Positions 1 through 9,082 are shown, numbered from the stretch's first letter. The stretch: DNA of 64,000 nucleotides from Clostridium yunnanense (GCF_016595795.1 NZ_JAENHN010000048.1:1-64000), one strand, 5' to 3'. Program-made: numbers and translations. The notes: generated by a model not told the origin, from the sequence alone.

Positions 1-51
1 CTTTTTAATCATTTGAATCACCCACATAAATTTAATAATTTAAGTATAACA

Positions 52-93
52 TAAAAGACCTAGAAAATTGTCTCCTGACAATTTTCTAGGTCT
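52..93 (-). terminator. Perfect 16-bp hairpin, probable minus-strand terminator
   Basis: Arms 56-71 and 78-93 are exact reverse complements around a 6-nt loop. Read on the minus strand the stem is followed by TTTTAT, so it would stop transcription coming from the tlp side. No other gene is visible in positions 1-361. Confidence 0.6.
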
Positions 94-120
94 AATTTGC
101 TAAAAGGGACTTTTTCAGTG

Positions 121-195
121 CCCTCGCGACTTTCTTCAGTGATTTTTTTGCGCATCTGCCTTTTCTGAACGTATGTGAAGAATCTTACAGGCGAT
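121..195 (-). repeat. Dispersed intergenic repeat, family D, copy 1
   Basis: On the minus strand this stretch carries the core GTTCAGAAAAGGCAGATGCG followed by an A-run and TCACTGAAGAAAGTCG. The same core recurs at 1707-1775 (plus strand) and 13531-13605 (minus strand). It lies between genes and happens to be open in one frame, but nothing suggests translation. Function unknown. Confidence 0.7.
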
Positions 196-294
196 ATATT
201 CTTCTTTTTTATTCTTTGACTTATACTATATATTAAGTCTGTTCGCATATTTATCCACAGATATAATTTACATATAATTTTCTAAAGAATAAAG

Positions 295-340
295 AATCCA
301 CAGATTTGCATTTATTTAATCGCAGGTCTGTGGATTTTTT
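295..340. terminator. Hairpin with T-run downstream of tlp
   Basis: AATCCACAGA (from 295) pairs with TCTGTGGATT and is followed on the plus strand by TTTTTT. On the minus strand, downstream of the spore protein gene, the tail is only moderately T-rich. It may act in both directions. A further ATCCACAG half-site lies at 253-260. Confidence 0.5.
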
Positions 341-361
341 AACTTAATATGTGGACATTTC

Positions 362-589
362 TTATTTATATCCTTTTTCTTTATCTAAAGCTTCATCTTT
401 AATTTCACTTCTAAATGAATTTAGTGCTTCTTCTCTTCTATCATTCTTTTCCTTTAAGTCCTGTTTTGTCTTTTCATCATCTGTGATTTCAATCATATCA
501 TTAGCTTTATGGATATTATCTAAAGTATCGTTAATGTGTTGTTGAATTTTATCAACATTATCTCTTCTATCATCTGGATTAACTTTCAT
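362..589 (-). CDS. tlp: Small acid-soluble spore protein, Tlp family
   Basis: A 75-residue, highly charged protein without membrane segments. It shows the Tlp layout: an N-terminal NPDDRRDNVDKIQ stretch, a helical NIHKA segment, and the closing block NDRREEALNSFRSEIKDEA, which is very typical of the family. Tlp proteins are made in the forespore and stored in the spore core. Their exact role is unclear, and their old name (thioredoxin-like) is misleading. The ATG at 589 is chosen because GGAGA lies nine bases upstream; an in-frame TTG at 595 is too close to that ribosome binding site. It marks the organism as a spore former. It is monocistronic. Confidence 0.88.
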   Translation of the reverse strand: MKVNPDDRRDNVDKIQQHINDTLDNIHKANDMIEITDDEKTKQDLKEKNDRREEALNSFRSEIKDEALDKEKGYK

Positions 590-764
590 AATCAAACATC
601 TCCTTCACTGAATTAAATTAGTGTTTTTTTCTACTTTATTATGTGTTGGAGCATGTTTATTATACGTGAGAATAGTTTCAGTATATAGCTATTATTTCAT
701 CAATAATGTCTATAAGTTCAACTAAACTCTATGAAAGTGTAGACTTATAATAAAATATTTTTTG

Positions 765-1460
765 TTATATTCCTGCTCTATTCTTACTATTTTTATATCT
801 TATTAATCTTAATACTAGATACGCTCCAAAAACTAAAGTGTAAGAGATATTTTTAGGCCAATCTGGATGTTTAGCCTTCATTAATATAAACATAACATGC
901 ACATACGCTAAAAGATAGAATAAATACGCCCATGTTTGAAGCTTCTTCCATACTTTAGGTTTCATAGCTTTTCTTATTTTCTTAAATGAAGTAATAAATA
1001 GTGGAATCATCAATAGGAATGCTATAATTCCTACTATCGAAATTGCTAAAGAGATTATTTTAACATTTTGTCCACTTATTAGTTTTGGTACAGTGTTTAT
1101 TATAAAACTTACTAGATATACAATTCCATGAGAAAGCATTAAAATAGAAGCTATTATTGCAAGCTCCGCTCTTATACTCATAAGTTTTCGAGTTAATTTA
1201 AGCTTAGGACTCAATGCACCTGCATACATAACTAAAATAAAAAATGCTATTGCGATGATTCCTCTGGCAGACGCTCTTTCAAGTTGGTTTACAACACCTG
1301 TTAACTTTACTTTTGAAAACATCCTATAAAGTTCAAACCCTATAGTACTGCCTGTTATTAAAGTTGCTATACAATAATAAATCTTAGGATTCTTTTTTAT
1401 ATTTGATGAGAGGACTAAAGAAAATATTGTTACTGCAATTAATGAATAAATAAATATCAT
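765..1460 (-). CDS. Ferric-reductase-like transmembrane protein
   Basis: A 231-residue protein with about six hydrophobic helices. It resembles the ferric reductase-like transmembrane domain (PF01794; the MsrQ/YedZ and NOX group), in which histidines in adjacent helices bind haem. Candidate ligands are the His in LMLSHGIVYL and the His in AYVHVMFILM near the C-terminus. No FAD or NADPH domain follows, so it would need a partner to pass electrons. A good ribosome binding site (AAAGGAG) precedes the ATG. It is single, separated from its neighbours by more than 150 bases on each side. The family call is fairly firm; the electron donor and acceptor are unknown. Confidence 0.65.
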   Translation of the reverse strand: MIFIYSLIAVTIFSLVLSSNIKKNPKIYYCIATLITGSTIGFELYRMFSKVKLTGVVNQLERASARGIIAIAFFILVMYAGALSPKLKLTRKLMSIRAELAIIASILMLSHGIVYLVSFIINTVPKLISGQNVKIISLAISIVGIIAFLLMIPLFITSFKKIRKAMKPKVWKKLQTWAYLFYLLAYVHVMFILMKAKHPDWPKNISYTLVFGAYLVLRLIRYKNSKNRAGI

Positions 1461-1706
1461 ATGTGCTTCTCCTTTGTTAAGTTTTTATCGATAATGAATT
1501 TCATTTACATGTTAAATTAATTTTCATCCACTGTCAATAAAAATCTTTATTTCCAGCGAGCATATAGCTCTACCATAAAATATACTTACATCATATGAGA
1601 AAAACTTCTAAGATCATTGAAATATATGAGTTCTATTTAATTTGCTGCATCAATTAATCATCTAAAGTGTAATTACTTTAATATTCTTATGAAAAAATTT
1701 ATTCTA
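1461..1706. other. Intergenic stretch with no recognisable feature
   Basis: AT-rich DNA upstream of the ferric-reductase-like gene. It probably holds that gene's promoter, but no convincing -35/-10 pair, operator or small ORF was found. Confidence 0.4.
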
Positions 1707-1775
1707 CTGCAATAATTTCTTGGCTTATGTTCAGAAAAGATGATGTGCAAAAAGACTCACTGAAGAAGAAATATT
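1707..1775 (+). repeat. Dispersed intergenic repeat, family D, copy 2
   Basis: The plus-strand core TATGTTCAGAAAAGATGATG followed by TGCAAAAAGACTCACTGAAG matches the minus-strand cores at 121-195 and 13531-13605. It is the most degenerate of the three copies and stands in the opposite orientation. Confidence 0.6.
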
Positions 1776-1895
1776 TTAACTTTATATAAAAACATTTTTA
1801 TTATTTTCCTAGGGTTGTCCGTTTTTTTGTATGAATATTTACCAACATTTAATTAATATATAACCATATAAAGAAAAAATATAATGTAAGTCTAG

Positions 1896-1962
1896 GACCT
1901 GAGAAAATAAAAGACTATTACAAGACAGAATAAATTCCATCAAATAATAGCCTTAAGCATCA
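1896..1962 (-). terminator. Possible terminator of the cbi operon
   Basis: Minus-strand GGCTATTA and TAATAGTC can pair across a loop of about 24 bases and are followed by TTTTATTTT. It lies downstream of cbiJ and of the orphan reading-frame fragment. The large loop makes the call uncertain. Confidence 0.4.
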
Positions 1963-1976
1963 TAACTAATCTATAT

Positions 1977-2111
1977 TTATTTAATCAATTCATCGTAGTT
2001 GTTCTTAATAATTTTAAACACTATATCTTGAAAATCTAAGTCTTGACCTAGATACTTAAAATCTTTTGTTGTAGCTTTTATCAAGAATATTATATTTTCA
2101 GAATCTATTTT
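1977..2111 (-). pseudogene. Orphan 3' coding fragment after cbiJ (unrecognised)
   Basis: Immediately after the cbiJ stop, the +1 frame on the minus strand stays open for about 45 codons and reads like the C-terminus of a real protein (ends NNYDELIK and stops with TAA). No ATG or GTG start is available; the only candidate is an internal TTG without a clear ribosome binding site. It overlaps the end of cbiJ by a few codons. It may be the remnant of a decayed 13th operon gene. The family is not recognised. Confidence 0.3.
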
Positions 2112-2868
2112 GGGTATATGACTTTATATATTTAACCAATTCTTCAACTTTAGCAAAAGATTTATCATGAACCGCACTGTTTCTTTCAAGAATAAATATC
2201 TTAAGCTTTCTATCAATTGCAGCTTTAATCTTTTCTTCAGTTCCACCTTCTACTCCACTATCTTTTAGAACTATTGCTTTAGCATCATATTCATCTATAA
2301 AGGCAAGATTTAGCTGGTAGCTTATAGGGCCTTTTATAGCAATCACATCTTCTGTTTTCACACCAAGTTCGTAGCATTTTTCCATGACCTTAGTTGATGG
2401 AAGAACTCTATGTATAATTCTATTATTAAGATTCATATCCATGAACTTGCCAATGTTATTGCTTCCGGTTGTATTTAGTATGGTTCCGTTAACCTCAAGT
2501 AACTTAGTATGAAGTTCATCGTAGCTTCCAACGCCTATTATATCTTCTCTGTAGTTTTCTGCAATCGATGGTCTCTCATATCTTATATATTCTATTTTAA
2601 GCTCTTTGCAAACCTTGATAGCATTCTCTGTTACCACTTGAGCATATGGATGAGAAGCATCTACAAGTATAGTAGATTTGTTATCAATTAAGAATTGCTT
2701 CAAGTCCTCAGCATCTAACGGTTTAGTATTTAATATCTTGTATCTATAATCCTTTAGTAGCTCTCCACCATAATTTGTGGCCGTAGTAACAGCAATATCC
2801 TCTGTAAATTCATTAAGCAAAGAAAGAATCTTCTTTCCTTCAGAGGTTCCAAGTATCAAAGTTATCAT
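2098..2868 (-). CDS. cbiJ: Cobalt-precorrin-6A reductase
   Basis: A 256-residue member of the CbiJ/CobK family (PF02571), which reduces a double bond of cobalt-precorrin-6A with NAD(P)H before the CbiE/CbiT steps. The start reads LILGTSEGKKIL, the glycine-containing nucleotide-binding opening of the family. LVDASHPYA near residue 72 is the conserved active-site block, and KDSGVEGGTEEKI near residue 205 is the typical C-terminal motif. Length is normal. It is the last complete gene of the cbi operon and overlaps cbiH through an ATGA stop/start, which implies translational coupling. A short open fragment in another frame follows it. Confidence 0.93.
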   Translation of the reverse strand: MITLILGTSEGKKILSLLNEFTEDIAVTTATNYGGELLKDYRYKILNTKPLDAEDLKQFLIDNKSTILVDASHPYAQVVTENAIKVCKELKIEYIRYERPSIAENYREDIIGVGSYDELHTKLLEVNGTILNTTGSNNIGKFMDMNLNNRIIHRVLPSTKVMEKCYELGVKTEDVIAIKGPISYQLNLAFIDEYDAKAIVLKDSGVEGGTEEKIKAAIDRKLKIFILERNSAVHDKSFAKVEELVKYIKSYTQNRF

Positions 2869-3581
2869 AACTTATATCCTCTTGGAGTTACAAAGTATCC
2901 ATCTTTAATATAGCTTTGGCTGTTTCCTATAATAACTATTGAAAGCATATCTGCCTTCTCATAATCAAAAGTATCTAAAGTTGATACAGTAACCTCTTGT
3001 CCATCTCTTAAAGCATTCTTAACAAGTGCCACTGGAGTATCTCCTGTCCTATATTCTCTTATTGAATCTAAATTTTCTTTTAGATATTCTGATCTACCTT
3101 TACTTCTAGGATTATATAGAGATATAACAAAATCTCCTTCTGCAGCTAGTTTTACTCTTTTTTTAATAAGTTCATATGGAGTCATAAGGTCACTTAAACT
3201 AATATTGCAAGAATCATGCATAAGTGGCGCTCCAACTATGGAACCAGCTGCCGATGATGCAGTTATTCCTGGAATAACCTCAACTTCTTCATCTTTTCTA
3301 AGTTCAAGAATTAAACCAGCCATTCCATATATGCCTGAATCTCCAGTGCTAATTACTGCAACTGTACTATCTTTACATAATCTCAAGGCTTCTTTGCATC
3401 TTTCTTCTTCACCCATCATACCTGTTGAAAATACCTTCTTACCATCTAATAAGGGTTTGATAAATTCTATGTATCTAGTATATCCAACTACTATTTCACT
3501 TTCCTCTATGGCTTCCTTAGCTCTTATTGACATATGCTCAATACCGCCAGGTCCTATTCCAATAACATATAATTTTCCCAT
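2865..3581 (-). CDS. cbiH: Cobalt-factor III C17-methyltransferase (precorrin-3B C17-methyltransferase family)
   Basis: A 238-residue SAM-dependent tetrapyrrole methyltransferase (PF00590). It begins GKLYVIGIGPGG, the family's first glycine loop, and carries STGDSGIYGM and EVIPGITASSAAGS for SAM binding. In the anaerobic route CbiH methylates C17 and contracts the corrin ring to give cobalt-precorrin-4. The ATG at 3581 is used because it overlaps the cbiG stop (TAATG) and has GGAGG just upstream. A longer in-frame start at 3605 lies inside cbiG without a ribosome binding site. It is coupled at its 3' end to cbiJ by ATGA. Confidence 0.93.
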   Translation of the reverse strand: MGKLYVIGIGPGGIEHMSIRAKEAIEESEIVVGYTRYIEFIKPLLDGKKVFSTGMMGEEERCKEALRLCKDSTVAVISTGDSGIYGMAGLILELRKDEEVEVIPGITASSAAGSIVGAPLMHDSCNISLSDLMTPYELIKKRVKLAAEGDFVISLYNPRSKGRSEYLKENLDSIREYRTGDTPVALVKNALRDGQEVTVSTLDTFDYEKADMLSIVIIGNSQSYIKDGYFVTPRGYKL

Positions 3582-4639
3582 TATACTTCCTCCACTCCTA
3601 TACATAAAGTCATTCCATCGATACTTAGTTTTTCTGTTATCAGTGTGCCTCCAAAAATTTCTACAGAAGGCTCACAAACTGCTCTAACACCTATGGTTTT
3701 TTCTACAAAATCACTACCTTTGTATCTATGCTGTATTTTTTCAATTTCTTTTAATGATGCTATCTTGAAATCAGCTTCTAAGTATTCTGTGAGCTTCTTT
3801 ATAGCCTCTTCATTCTTTTTCACTTCAACTGTAGCTACAGTTTTTACAGCACTTTTATGAAAACCAAATTCCTTAAGCTTTCCTATAACAATTTCTCTCA
3901 TCTTATCAACTGAATAGTCTTTTCTACAACCTATACCTAAAATGATATTTTTTCTTATAAGGCATAAAGTATTATCTTTATTTAAATATTTTTCTTTATT
4001 AGTAACTATAACAGTTGCTAATTTTTCATTATTATTATTTATAGTATTTTCATGATAACATGTGTTTTCTAAGTTTTTAGTATCACAGTTTTGCTTATCA
4101 TAAGCTTCGTCAATATATCCCTCTGGTGTAGGTATTTTTTTCTCTTCATCAATAAAAAACACTTTTTCGCCTGCAACTAAAAGGGCGGCTATCTCTTTAG
4201 CCTTTTTTAAATCATCTATTACTAAGTTATTATTTTTAGCAATCATATCTGGAGCAATAAGGCCCATATTATCAGTTGCTGTTGTGATTATAGGCTCAGC
4301 TTTTATTAGCTTTGCTATTTCCATGCTAAGCTCATTTGCTCCGCCTAAATGTCCACTTAGAAGACTTATTACATACTTACCTAACACATCAATAACAAGC
4401 ACTGCTGGGTCTTTATCCTTTGATTTAATATAAGGTGCAATAGCTCTTACTGCAATTCCAGTGGAAGTAAAGAAAATCAAAGCATCATATTTTTGCTTTT
4501 TAAAGATTTCACCAACTACTTCACTTATATTAAACGGTTCATTATGATTTTTATTAAACAAATCTAGCGAAATATATTTATTTATATTTTCGTAGAGTTT
4601 TTTTCCTTGGCTATTAATACAAATTGCTGCTACCTTCAT
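3581..4639 (-). CDS. cbiG: Cobalt-precorrin-5A hydrolase
   Basis: A 352-residue CbiG. It opens the delta-lactone of cobalt-precorrin-5A and releases acetaldehyde, which is specific to the anaerobic pathway. The N-terminal and central part holds the family blocks FFTSTGIAVRAIAPY and LLSGHLGGANELS. The C-terminal domain starts at NIILGIGCRKDYS and ends in TLCIGVEEV. Between them lies an Asn-rich, poorly conserved linker (CDTKNLENTCYHENTINNNN), which explains why it is slightly longer than compact CbiGs. It is 3 bases downstream of cbiF, and its stop overlaps the cbiH start. Confidence 0.93.
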   Translation of the reverse strand: MKVAAICINSQGKKLYENINKYISLDLFNKNHNEPFNISEVVGEIFKKQKYDALIFFTSTGIAVRAIAPYIKSKDKDPAVLVIDVLGKYVISLLSGHLGGANELSMEIAKLIKAEPIITTATDNMGLIAPDMIAKNNNLVIDDLKKAKEIAALLVAGEKVFFIDEEKKIPTPEGYIDEAYDKQNCDTKNLENTCYHENTINNNNEKLATVIVTNKEKYLNKDNTLCLIRKNIILGIGCRKDYSVDKMREIVIGKLKEFGFHKSAVKTVATVEVKKNEEAIKKLTEYLEADFKIASLKEIEKIQHRYKGSDFVEKTIGVRAVCEPSVEIFGGTLITEKLSIDGMTLCIGVEEV

Positions 4640-4642
4640 TTA

Positions 4643-5395
4643 TTACTTTATTCCTTCTCTGAACATATGAGTAAAGCTCTTATCATAAAGCTTACTCTTT
4701 TCATATTCGCAATCTATAAAATCTCCAACTAGTATCTGGGCGCACTTAGTTATTTTTGCAGCTTTAATCTTTTCTGCTATATCATCAAGAGTTCCATATA
4801 TAACTCTTTCATCTTCCCAAGTAGCTCTTTCAACTACAGCAATTGGAACATTTCTTCCATATCCCTTTCTTAGCTTACCTACTACCTTGTCAATCATGCT
4901 GATAGAAAGAAATATAGCCATGGATGCTCCAATTCTAGCTAAAGCTTCTAAGTCCTCAGTTTCAGGTACTGGAGTTCTTCCTTCAACTCTTGTAAGGATT
5001 ACAGTTTGCGTAACACTTGGAAGAGTAAACTCACTTTTTATTGAAGCTGCCGCTGCTGTAAAGGAACTAACCCCTGGAACAACTTCGTAATTTATTCCTA
5101 AGGTTTTAAGTTCATCCATCTGCTCTTTTATAGCTCCGTAGATTGAAGGATCTCCAGTATGTAATCTAACTACTTCCTTACCTTCAGCTTCACTTTTTTT
5201 CATAACTTCTATAACCTCATCTAAATTCATTGAGGCTGAATTGTAGATCTTTGCTTCTTCTTTGCAAAACTTTATATGCTCTTCGCTAACCAAAGAGCCC
5301 GCATATATTACTACATCTGCTCTTGATAATATATCTCTACCTTTTACAGTTATTAAATCAACATCTCCTGGCCCTGCACCAATAAAGTGAACCAT
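4643..5395 (-). CDS. cbiF: Cobalt-precorrin-4 C11-methyltransferase
   Basis: A 250-residue tetrapyrrole methylase of the CbiF/CobM type. It starts VHFIGAGPGDVDLITVKG. The typical CbiF features are VIYAGSLV near residue 35, LHTGDPSIYGA near residue 100, and YEVVPGVSSFTAAAA near residue 123. It adds the C11 methyl group from SAM to cobalt-precorrin-4. A strong AGGAGG lies upstream. It follows cbiL after a 67-base gap and precedes cbiG by 3 bases. Normal length; no unusual residue was noticed. Confidence 0.94.
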   Translation of the reverse strand: MVHFIGAGPGDVDLITVKGRDILSRADVVIYAGSLVSEEHIKFCKEEAKIYNSASMNLDEVIEVMKKSEAEGKEVVRLHTGDPSIYGAIKEQMDELKTLGINYEVVPGVSSFTAAAASIKSEFTLPSVTQTVILTRVEGRTPVPETEDLEALARIGASMAIFLSISMIDKVVGKLRKGYGRNVPIAVVERATWEDERVIYGTLDDIAEKIKAAKITKCAQILVGDFIDCEYEKSKLYDKSFTHMFREGIK

Positions 5396-5462
5396 TTATT
5401 TATTCCTCCTATAGCTTTAATATATCTATTCCTTAAAACCTGCATGTTTCCTATAAATTTTT

Positions 5463-6125
5463 CTATCTATGAGCAATAATTAAAGCCATATACTCTCTAT
5501 TTCTTATTATATCAGCTCTATCTCTTATAACCTCTTGTCCTTCTCTTCCTGCTTTCTTTATATACACATAGTTGAAGCCTTTTTCTTCTAAAATATCAAT
5601 TATTTTTTCCTCTTGTTTATATACTTTCATAAGTACAACATTTTTCTCATCTGTTATCTTATCTATCTGATTACCTGGAAGTATTAAAAGTGGTTCATCC
5701 CCTATTACAAGTGGTTCCTTAGCAAGACTTGCACATGCACAGAAGGAAGTTATTCCAGGAACAGTTTCTGTCTCATAACCATGCTCTTCTATATGCTTCA
5801 ATAAATATATATAAGTGCTATATATGAATGGATCACCAATGGTTAAAAATGCTACATTCTTTCCTTCTTTGAGCTTCTCTTCAACTGCCTTAAAAGCTTC
5901 AAATATCTTAGCCTCTTGTTCTTCTCCTCCCATTGGAAAATGTTTTACCAACACTTCAGTGCCTTCTTTTATATAGTCCTCTGCAATCTCTAAGGCTATG
6001 CTCTTTCCTCCAGCCATTCCACTAGGAACAACTACAACTTCACAGCTTTCAATAACCTTAACTGCTTTTATGGTGATAAGCTCCTTATCTCCCGGTCCAA
6101 CGCCAACTCCATATAACTTTGCCAT
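5463..6125 (-). CDS. cbiL: Cobalt-factor II C20-methyltransferase
   Basis: A 220-residue tetrapyrrole methylase of the CbiL/CobI type. The opening KLYGVGVGPGDKELITIKA, the insertion VVVPSGMAGGKSIALEIA, TIGDPFIYSTYIYL and ETVPGITSFCACASLA together distinguish it from the other four methylases of this operon. It methylates C20 of cobalt-factor II, the first methylation after cobalt insertion by CbiK. The AGGAGG is well placed. It starts 79 bases after the cbiT stop, so it belongs to the same operon although the spacing is looser here. Confidence 0.93.
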   Translation of the reverse strand: MAKLYGVGVGPGDKELITIKAVKVIESCEVVVVPSGMAGGKSIALEIAEDYIKEGTEVLVKHFPMGGEEQEAKIFEAFKAVEEKLKEGKNVAFLTIGDPFIYSTYIYLLKHIEEHGYETETVPGITSFCACASLAKEPLVIGDEPLLILPGNQIDKITDEKNVVLMKVYKQEEKIIDILEEKGFNYVYIKKAGREGQEVIRDRADIIRNREYMALIIAHR

Positions 6126-6204
6126 AACTTCCTCCTAATCAATTAACTGCCGTTTTTTTAATTACTATATTATTAATTAAATCTCTCAATTAAGCACTAC
6201 CACT

Positions 6205-6768
6205 TTACTTCTTTGTGGCAGTGATTATGAAAATAGGATTATTAGCCGTAAGCATGAGACTCTTCCCTTTTGCTTTACTTACTGCAAGCTGAGTACAATC
6301 TATTTCGTAACCTAACTCTCTAAGACAATTTACAGCCGTATATAAATTATCTATAGTTATAAAATTTAATACCATATTTCTATTAGCCTTTAATTTATTT
6401 CCATATACCTTTATTATATCCTGAAGGTTTCCACCACTTCCGCCTATAAATATCCCATCATATAGACCTTCAACTAAGTGTTCTACCTCAAGTGCCTCTC
6501 CACTTATGATCTGCATATTTTCAGCATTAAACTTTTCTTTATTTTTATGTAAAAGCTCTAGTGCCTCTTCATCTTTTTCTATGGAAATTACTTTTCCCTT
6601 TGTTACAGCCCTACTCATCTGAACAGACACTGAGCCTGTTCCAGCACCTATATCTAGCAAAGCATATTCTTCTTCAATTGCTAGCTTAGCTATACTGACT
6701 ATCCTTACCTCTTCTTTAGTCATAGGGCAGTTGCCTCTTATGAATTCATCATCTTTAATATAAATCAT
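6205..6768 (-). CDS. cbiT: Cobalt-precorrin-6B (C15)-methyltransferase, decarboxylating
   Basis: A 187-residue class I SAM methyltransferase. ALLDIGAGTGSVSVQMSR near residue 37 is the SAM-binding glycine motif, and IFIGGSGGNLQDII is the family's second block. CbiT methylates C15 and decarboxylates the C12 acetate side chain. Here CbiE and CbiT are separate proteins, unlike the fused CobL of aerobic bacteria, but their genes overlap by 14 bases, consistent with coupled synthesis. Normal length for stand-alone CbiT. Confidence 0.93.
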   Translation of the reverse strand: MIYIKDDEFIRGNCPMTKEEVRIVSIAKLAIEEEYALLDIGAGTGSVSVQMSRAVTKGKVISIEKDEEALELLHKNKEKFNAENMQIISGEALEVEHLVEGLYDGIFIGGSGGNLQDIIKVYGNKLKANRNMVLNFITIDNLYTAVNCLRELGYEIDCTQLAVSKAKGKSLMLTANNPIFIITATKK

Positions 6769-7363
6769 TTTCTATCACCACCACTGATAGCTCGTCAAAA
6801 GCTTTATTCATCAATTCTTCTGGACTTCCACTTGAAATCACTTCATCCGCGTAAGATAAATTTTCTCCTACATAAACCATCGCTATTATATTCTCTTTAT
6901 ATAATCTTCTACATAGGCTATTCGGACTATTATTTTTATCTGTAAGCCATATAGATAGTTTGTTTTTCTTTACCTCTTCTAAAAAGCTCTCTTCTCTTCC
7001 ATGAAGACTTCCTAGATGACTGTTTTGCCAAGACTTATTTAATTTGGCCATTAGGTATTGAAAAGAACTTATTCCAGGAATAACTTGCATTTCATCTTCA
7101 TATTTTGCTCTTATATAATTTGAAATCCCATAAAAACCTGGATCACCAGAAGCAATAACTGAAATTTTCTTATGTTTATTTAAGTTTGCAATACTTATTA
7201 TTTCTTGTAAACTATTAACGGTTATTATCTCAGTCTTAATATGTTCTATGCTTTCTATTGCTCTAGAAAAACCTAAGATTAGATCTGAAGTTTCAAGTAT
7301 TTCTGTAGCCTTTGGAAGTATGTACTCCTTACTTCCTGGTCCTATACCTACTATATATAACAT
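6755..7363 (-). CDS. cbiE: Cobalt-precorrin-7 (C5)-methyltransferase
   Basis: A 202-residue tetrapyrrole methylase of the CbiE type. It starts LYIVGIGPGSKEYILPKA, with IASGDPGFYGISNYI and MQVIPGISSFQYLMAKL further on. SLHGREESFLEEV near residue 118 is typical of CbiE. It methylates C5 of the ring. The ribosome binding site is weak and distant (AGGAAG about 14 bases upstream), so translation may depend on cbiD upstream. Its 3' end overlaps cbiT. Confidence 0.9.
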   Translation of the reverse strand: MLYIVGIGPGSKEYILPKATEILETSDLILGFSRAIESIEHIKTEIITVNSLQEIISIANLNKHKKISVIASGDPGFYGISNYIRAKYEDEMQVIPGISSFQYLMAKLNKSWQNSHLGSLHGREESFLEEVKKNKLSIWLTDKNNSPNSLCRRLYKENIIAMVYVGENLSYADEVISSGSPEELMNKAFDELSVVVIENDLY

Positions 7364-7374
7364 AAAAAATCACA

Positions 7375-8454
7375 TCACTTCCTGCTATCGTAAAGCACTC
7401 CACTATCCATAGCATACATTATAGCTTCAACTTCCAGTTTATTATAAGTAAATATATTTATTCTATTTATTATCTTCTCTCCAATATTTTTGTACAATTG
7501 ATCATATCCGTCTCCAAGAAGCTTAACTGCACCTTCTGTAGTTTTTTCTTCATACACCTTTTTAATCAGTTCAGTACTTTCTCCCATCAGTGCTAGTTCA
7601 AGTGCCATGACCTCAAGTCTAACATCACACACTCTACTATGTGTATTAAAGCAGCCTGCAGCTATCTTGCATATCTTACCTATGTGACCTACTACGGTAA
7701 CTTTTTTGATTTCTTTTTCCATGCAATAGTTTAGAGCATCTCCCACATAGTTGGACATTACAACAAATTTACTACTGTCTAAACCTAGACTTTCAGCCTT
7801 ATCTTCACCCATATTACCAAATAGAAGAACAAGTTCATCATGTCCATTTGCAACCTTTTGATTTATCTCAAGCTTTATAGACTCCCTTAAGGCTTCTTCT
7901 GACATAGGGGTAACTATTCCTGTGGTTCCTAAGATTGAGATTCCCCCAATTATATTGAGTCTAGGATTAAAAGTTTTTTTCGCAACCTCTTCTCCCTTTG
8001 GAACAAATATTGTTATTTCTATTCCTTTCCCAATAGGCAAAACTTCCTTAACCTCTTTTTCAATCATAGTTCTTGGAACTGGATTTATGGCTGGTTCACC
8101 CTTTTTGACATATAAGCCTTCTCCCATTACTACTCCTACACCTTTACCACCTTTTAAACTATATCCTTCTTCTTTTTTTGTAGCTCTAGCCCAAATCTCC
8201 AGACCATGAGTAACATCCGGATCATCACCGCCATCCTTTAGTACGCAACACTCAACATAATCCTTACCTCTTACTATCTTTTCTATAGGAAGCAATAGAA
8301 CTATCCCTTTGGGCGTATCTATTTTTATCTCACTTATATCTTTCTCTTCATATAACATCTTTGTAGCTGCCTTAGCTGCTCCAGCAGCACAAGATCCAGT
8401 GGTATACCCACATCTAAGCCTCTTTCCATCGCAGTTAACATATAAATCTAACAT
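7375..8454 (-). CDS. cbiD: Cobalt-precorrin-5B C1-methyltransferase
   Basis: A 359-residue CbiD. The family signature [17 protein letters not shown] occurs at residues 15-31, [11 protein letters not shown] near residue 75, and [19 protein letters not shown] near residue 170. CbiD methylates C1 and is used only by the anaerobic (early cobalt) route, so its presence with CbiG and CbiK fixes the pathway type. The ATG begins one base after the cbiC stop, with AGAGG inside the end of cbiC, so the two are translationally linked. Confidence 0.95.
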   Translation of the reverse strand: MLDLYVNCDGKRLRCGYTTGSCAAGAAKAATKMLYEEKDISEIKIDTPKGIVLLLPIEKIVRGKDYVECCVLKDGGDDPDVTHGLEIWARATKKEEGYSLKGGKGVGVVMGEGLYVKKGEPAINPVPRTMIEKEVKEVLPIGKGIEITIFVPKGEEVAKKTFNPRLNIIGGISILGTTGIVTPMSEEALRESIKLEINQKVANGHDELVLLFGNMGEDKAESLGLDSSKFVVMSNYVGDALNYCMEKEIKKVTVVGHIGKICKIAAGCFNTHSRVCDVRLEVMALELALMGESTELIKKVYEEKTTEGAVKLLGDGYDQLYKNIGEKIINRINIFTYNKLEVEAIMYAMDSGVLYDSRK

Positions 8455-8455
8455 T

Positions 8456-9082
8456 TTAGCCTCTATTCACTACTAGATACATCAACGCATTTACGATAGC
8501 AGCTGCAACGGTACTTCCACCTTTTCTACCTCTTATAGTTATCATAGGCAGTGGTAGCTTTTCAGCCTCTTCCTTAGACTCAGCTGCACCTACAAAACCT
8601 ATTGGTGCTCCTATAATAAACTTAGCATTAGCTTTGCCTTCTTCTATAAGTTCTTTAAGTCTATATAATGCTGTTGGTGCATTTCCAAAAACAAAAAACT
8701 CTACTCCTTCTTCCACAGCCTTTTCTACTGCTGCCATTGAGCGAGTGATTCCTCTTTCCTTTGCTATTTGAGCTACATCTTCTCTATCTACGAAACACTC
8801 AACCTTGCAATTAAGATCACTTAAAGCTTTTTTATTTATACCTGATAAAGCCATCTTAGTATCTGTATACACTGTAACTCCGCTTTTTAAAAGCTTTAAC
8901 GCTTCATCTATAGCATTTTCTCTTATATATAATAAATCTTTATATTCAAAATCTGCTGTAGTATGTATAACTCTTTTTACTATACTAAGCTCTCTTTCAT
9001 TAAAACTGTGCTCTCCTAGCTCTTCACCAATTATTTCAAAACTTCTCTTTTCTATATCCATTGGGATTTTTATATATTCCAT
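8456..9082 (-). CDS. cbiC: Cobalt-precorrin-8 methylmutase
   Basis: A 208-residue CbiC/CobH family protein (PF02570). It moves the methyl group from C11 to C12 to give cobyrinic acid. The catalytic histidine is His40 in [11 protein letters not shown], equivalent to the active-site His of Cob[25 protein letters not shown] and [14 protein letters not shown] are further conserved blocks. AGGAGA precedes the ATG. A 136-base gap separates it from cbiA upstream, the largest inside this operon; no terminator was seen in it. Confidence 0.94.
   Translation of the reverse strand: MEYIKIPMDIEKRSFEIIGEELGEHSFNERELSIVKRVIHTTADFEYKDLLYIRENAIDEALKLLKSGVTVYTDTKMALSGINKKALSDLNCKVECFVDREDVAQIAKERGITRSMAAVEKAVEEGVEFFVFGNAPTALYRLKELIEEGKANAKFIIGAPIGFVGAAESKEEAEKLPLPMITIRGRKGGSTVAAAIVNALMYLVVNRG

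Noticed and set aside
60-248. 62-codon minus-strand ORF
   Set aside because: It is made of repeat family D plus the hairpin at 52-93; other copies of the core are not open in the same way and there is no good ribosome binding site.
3205-3687. 160-codon plus-strand ORF
   Set aside because: Antisense to cbiH and cbiG, which have clear family motifs; composition is that of a shadow.
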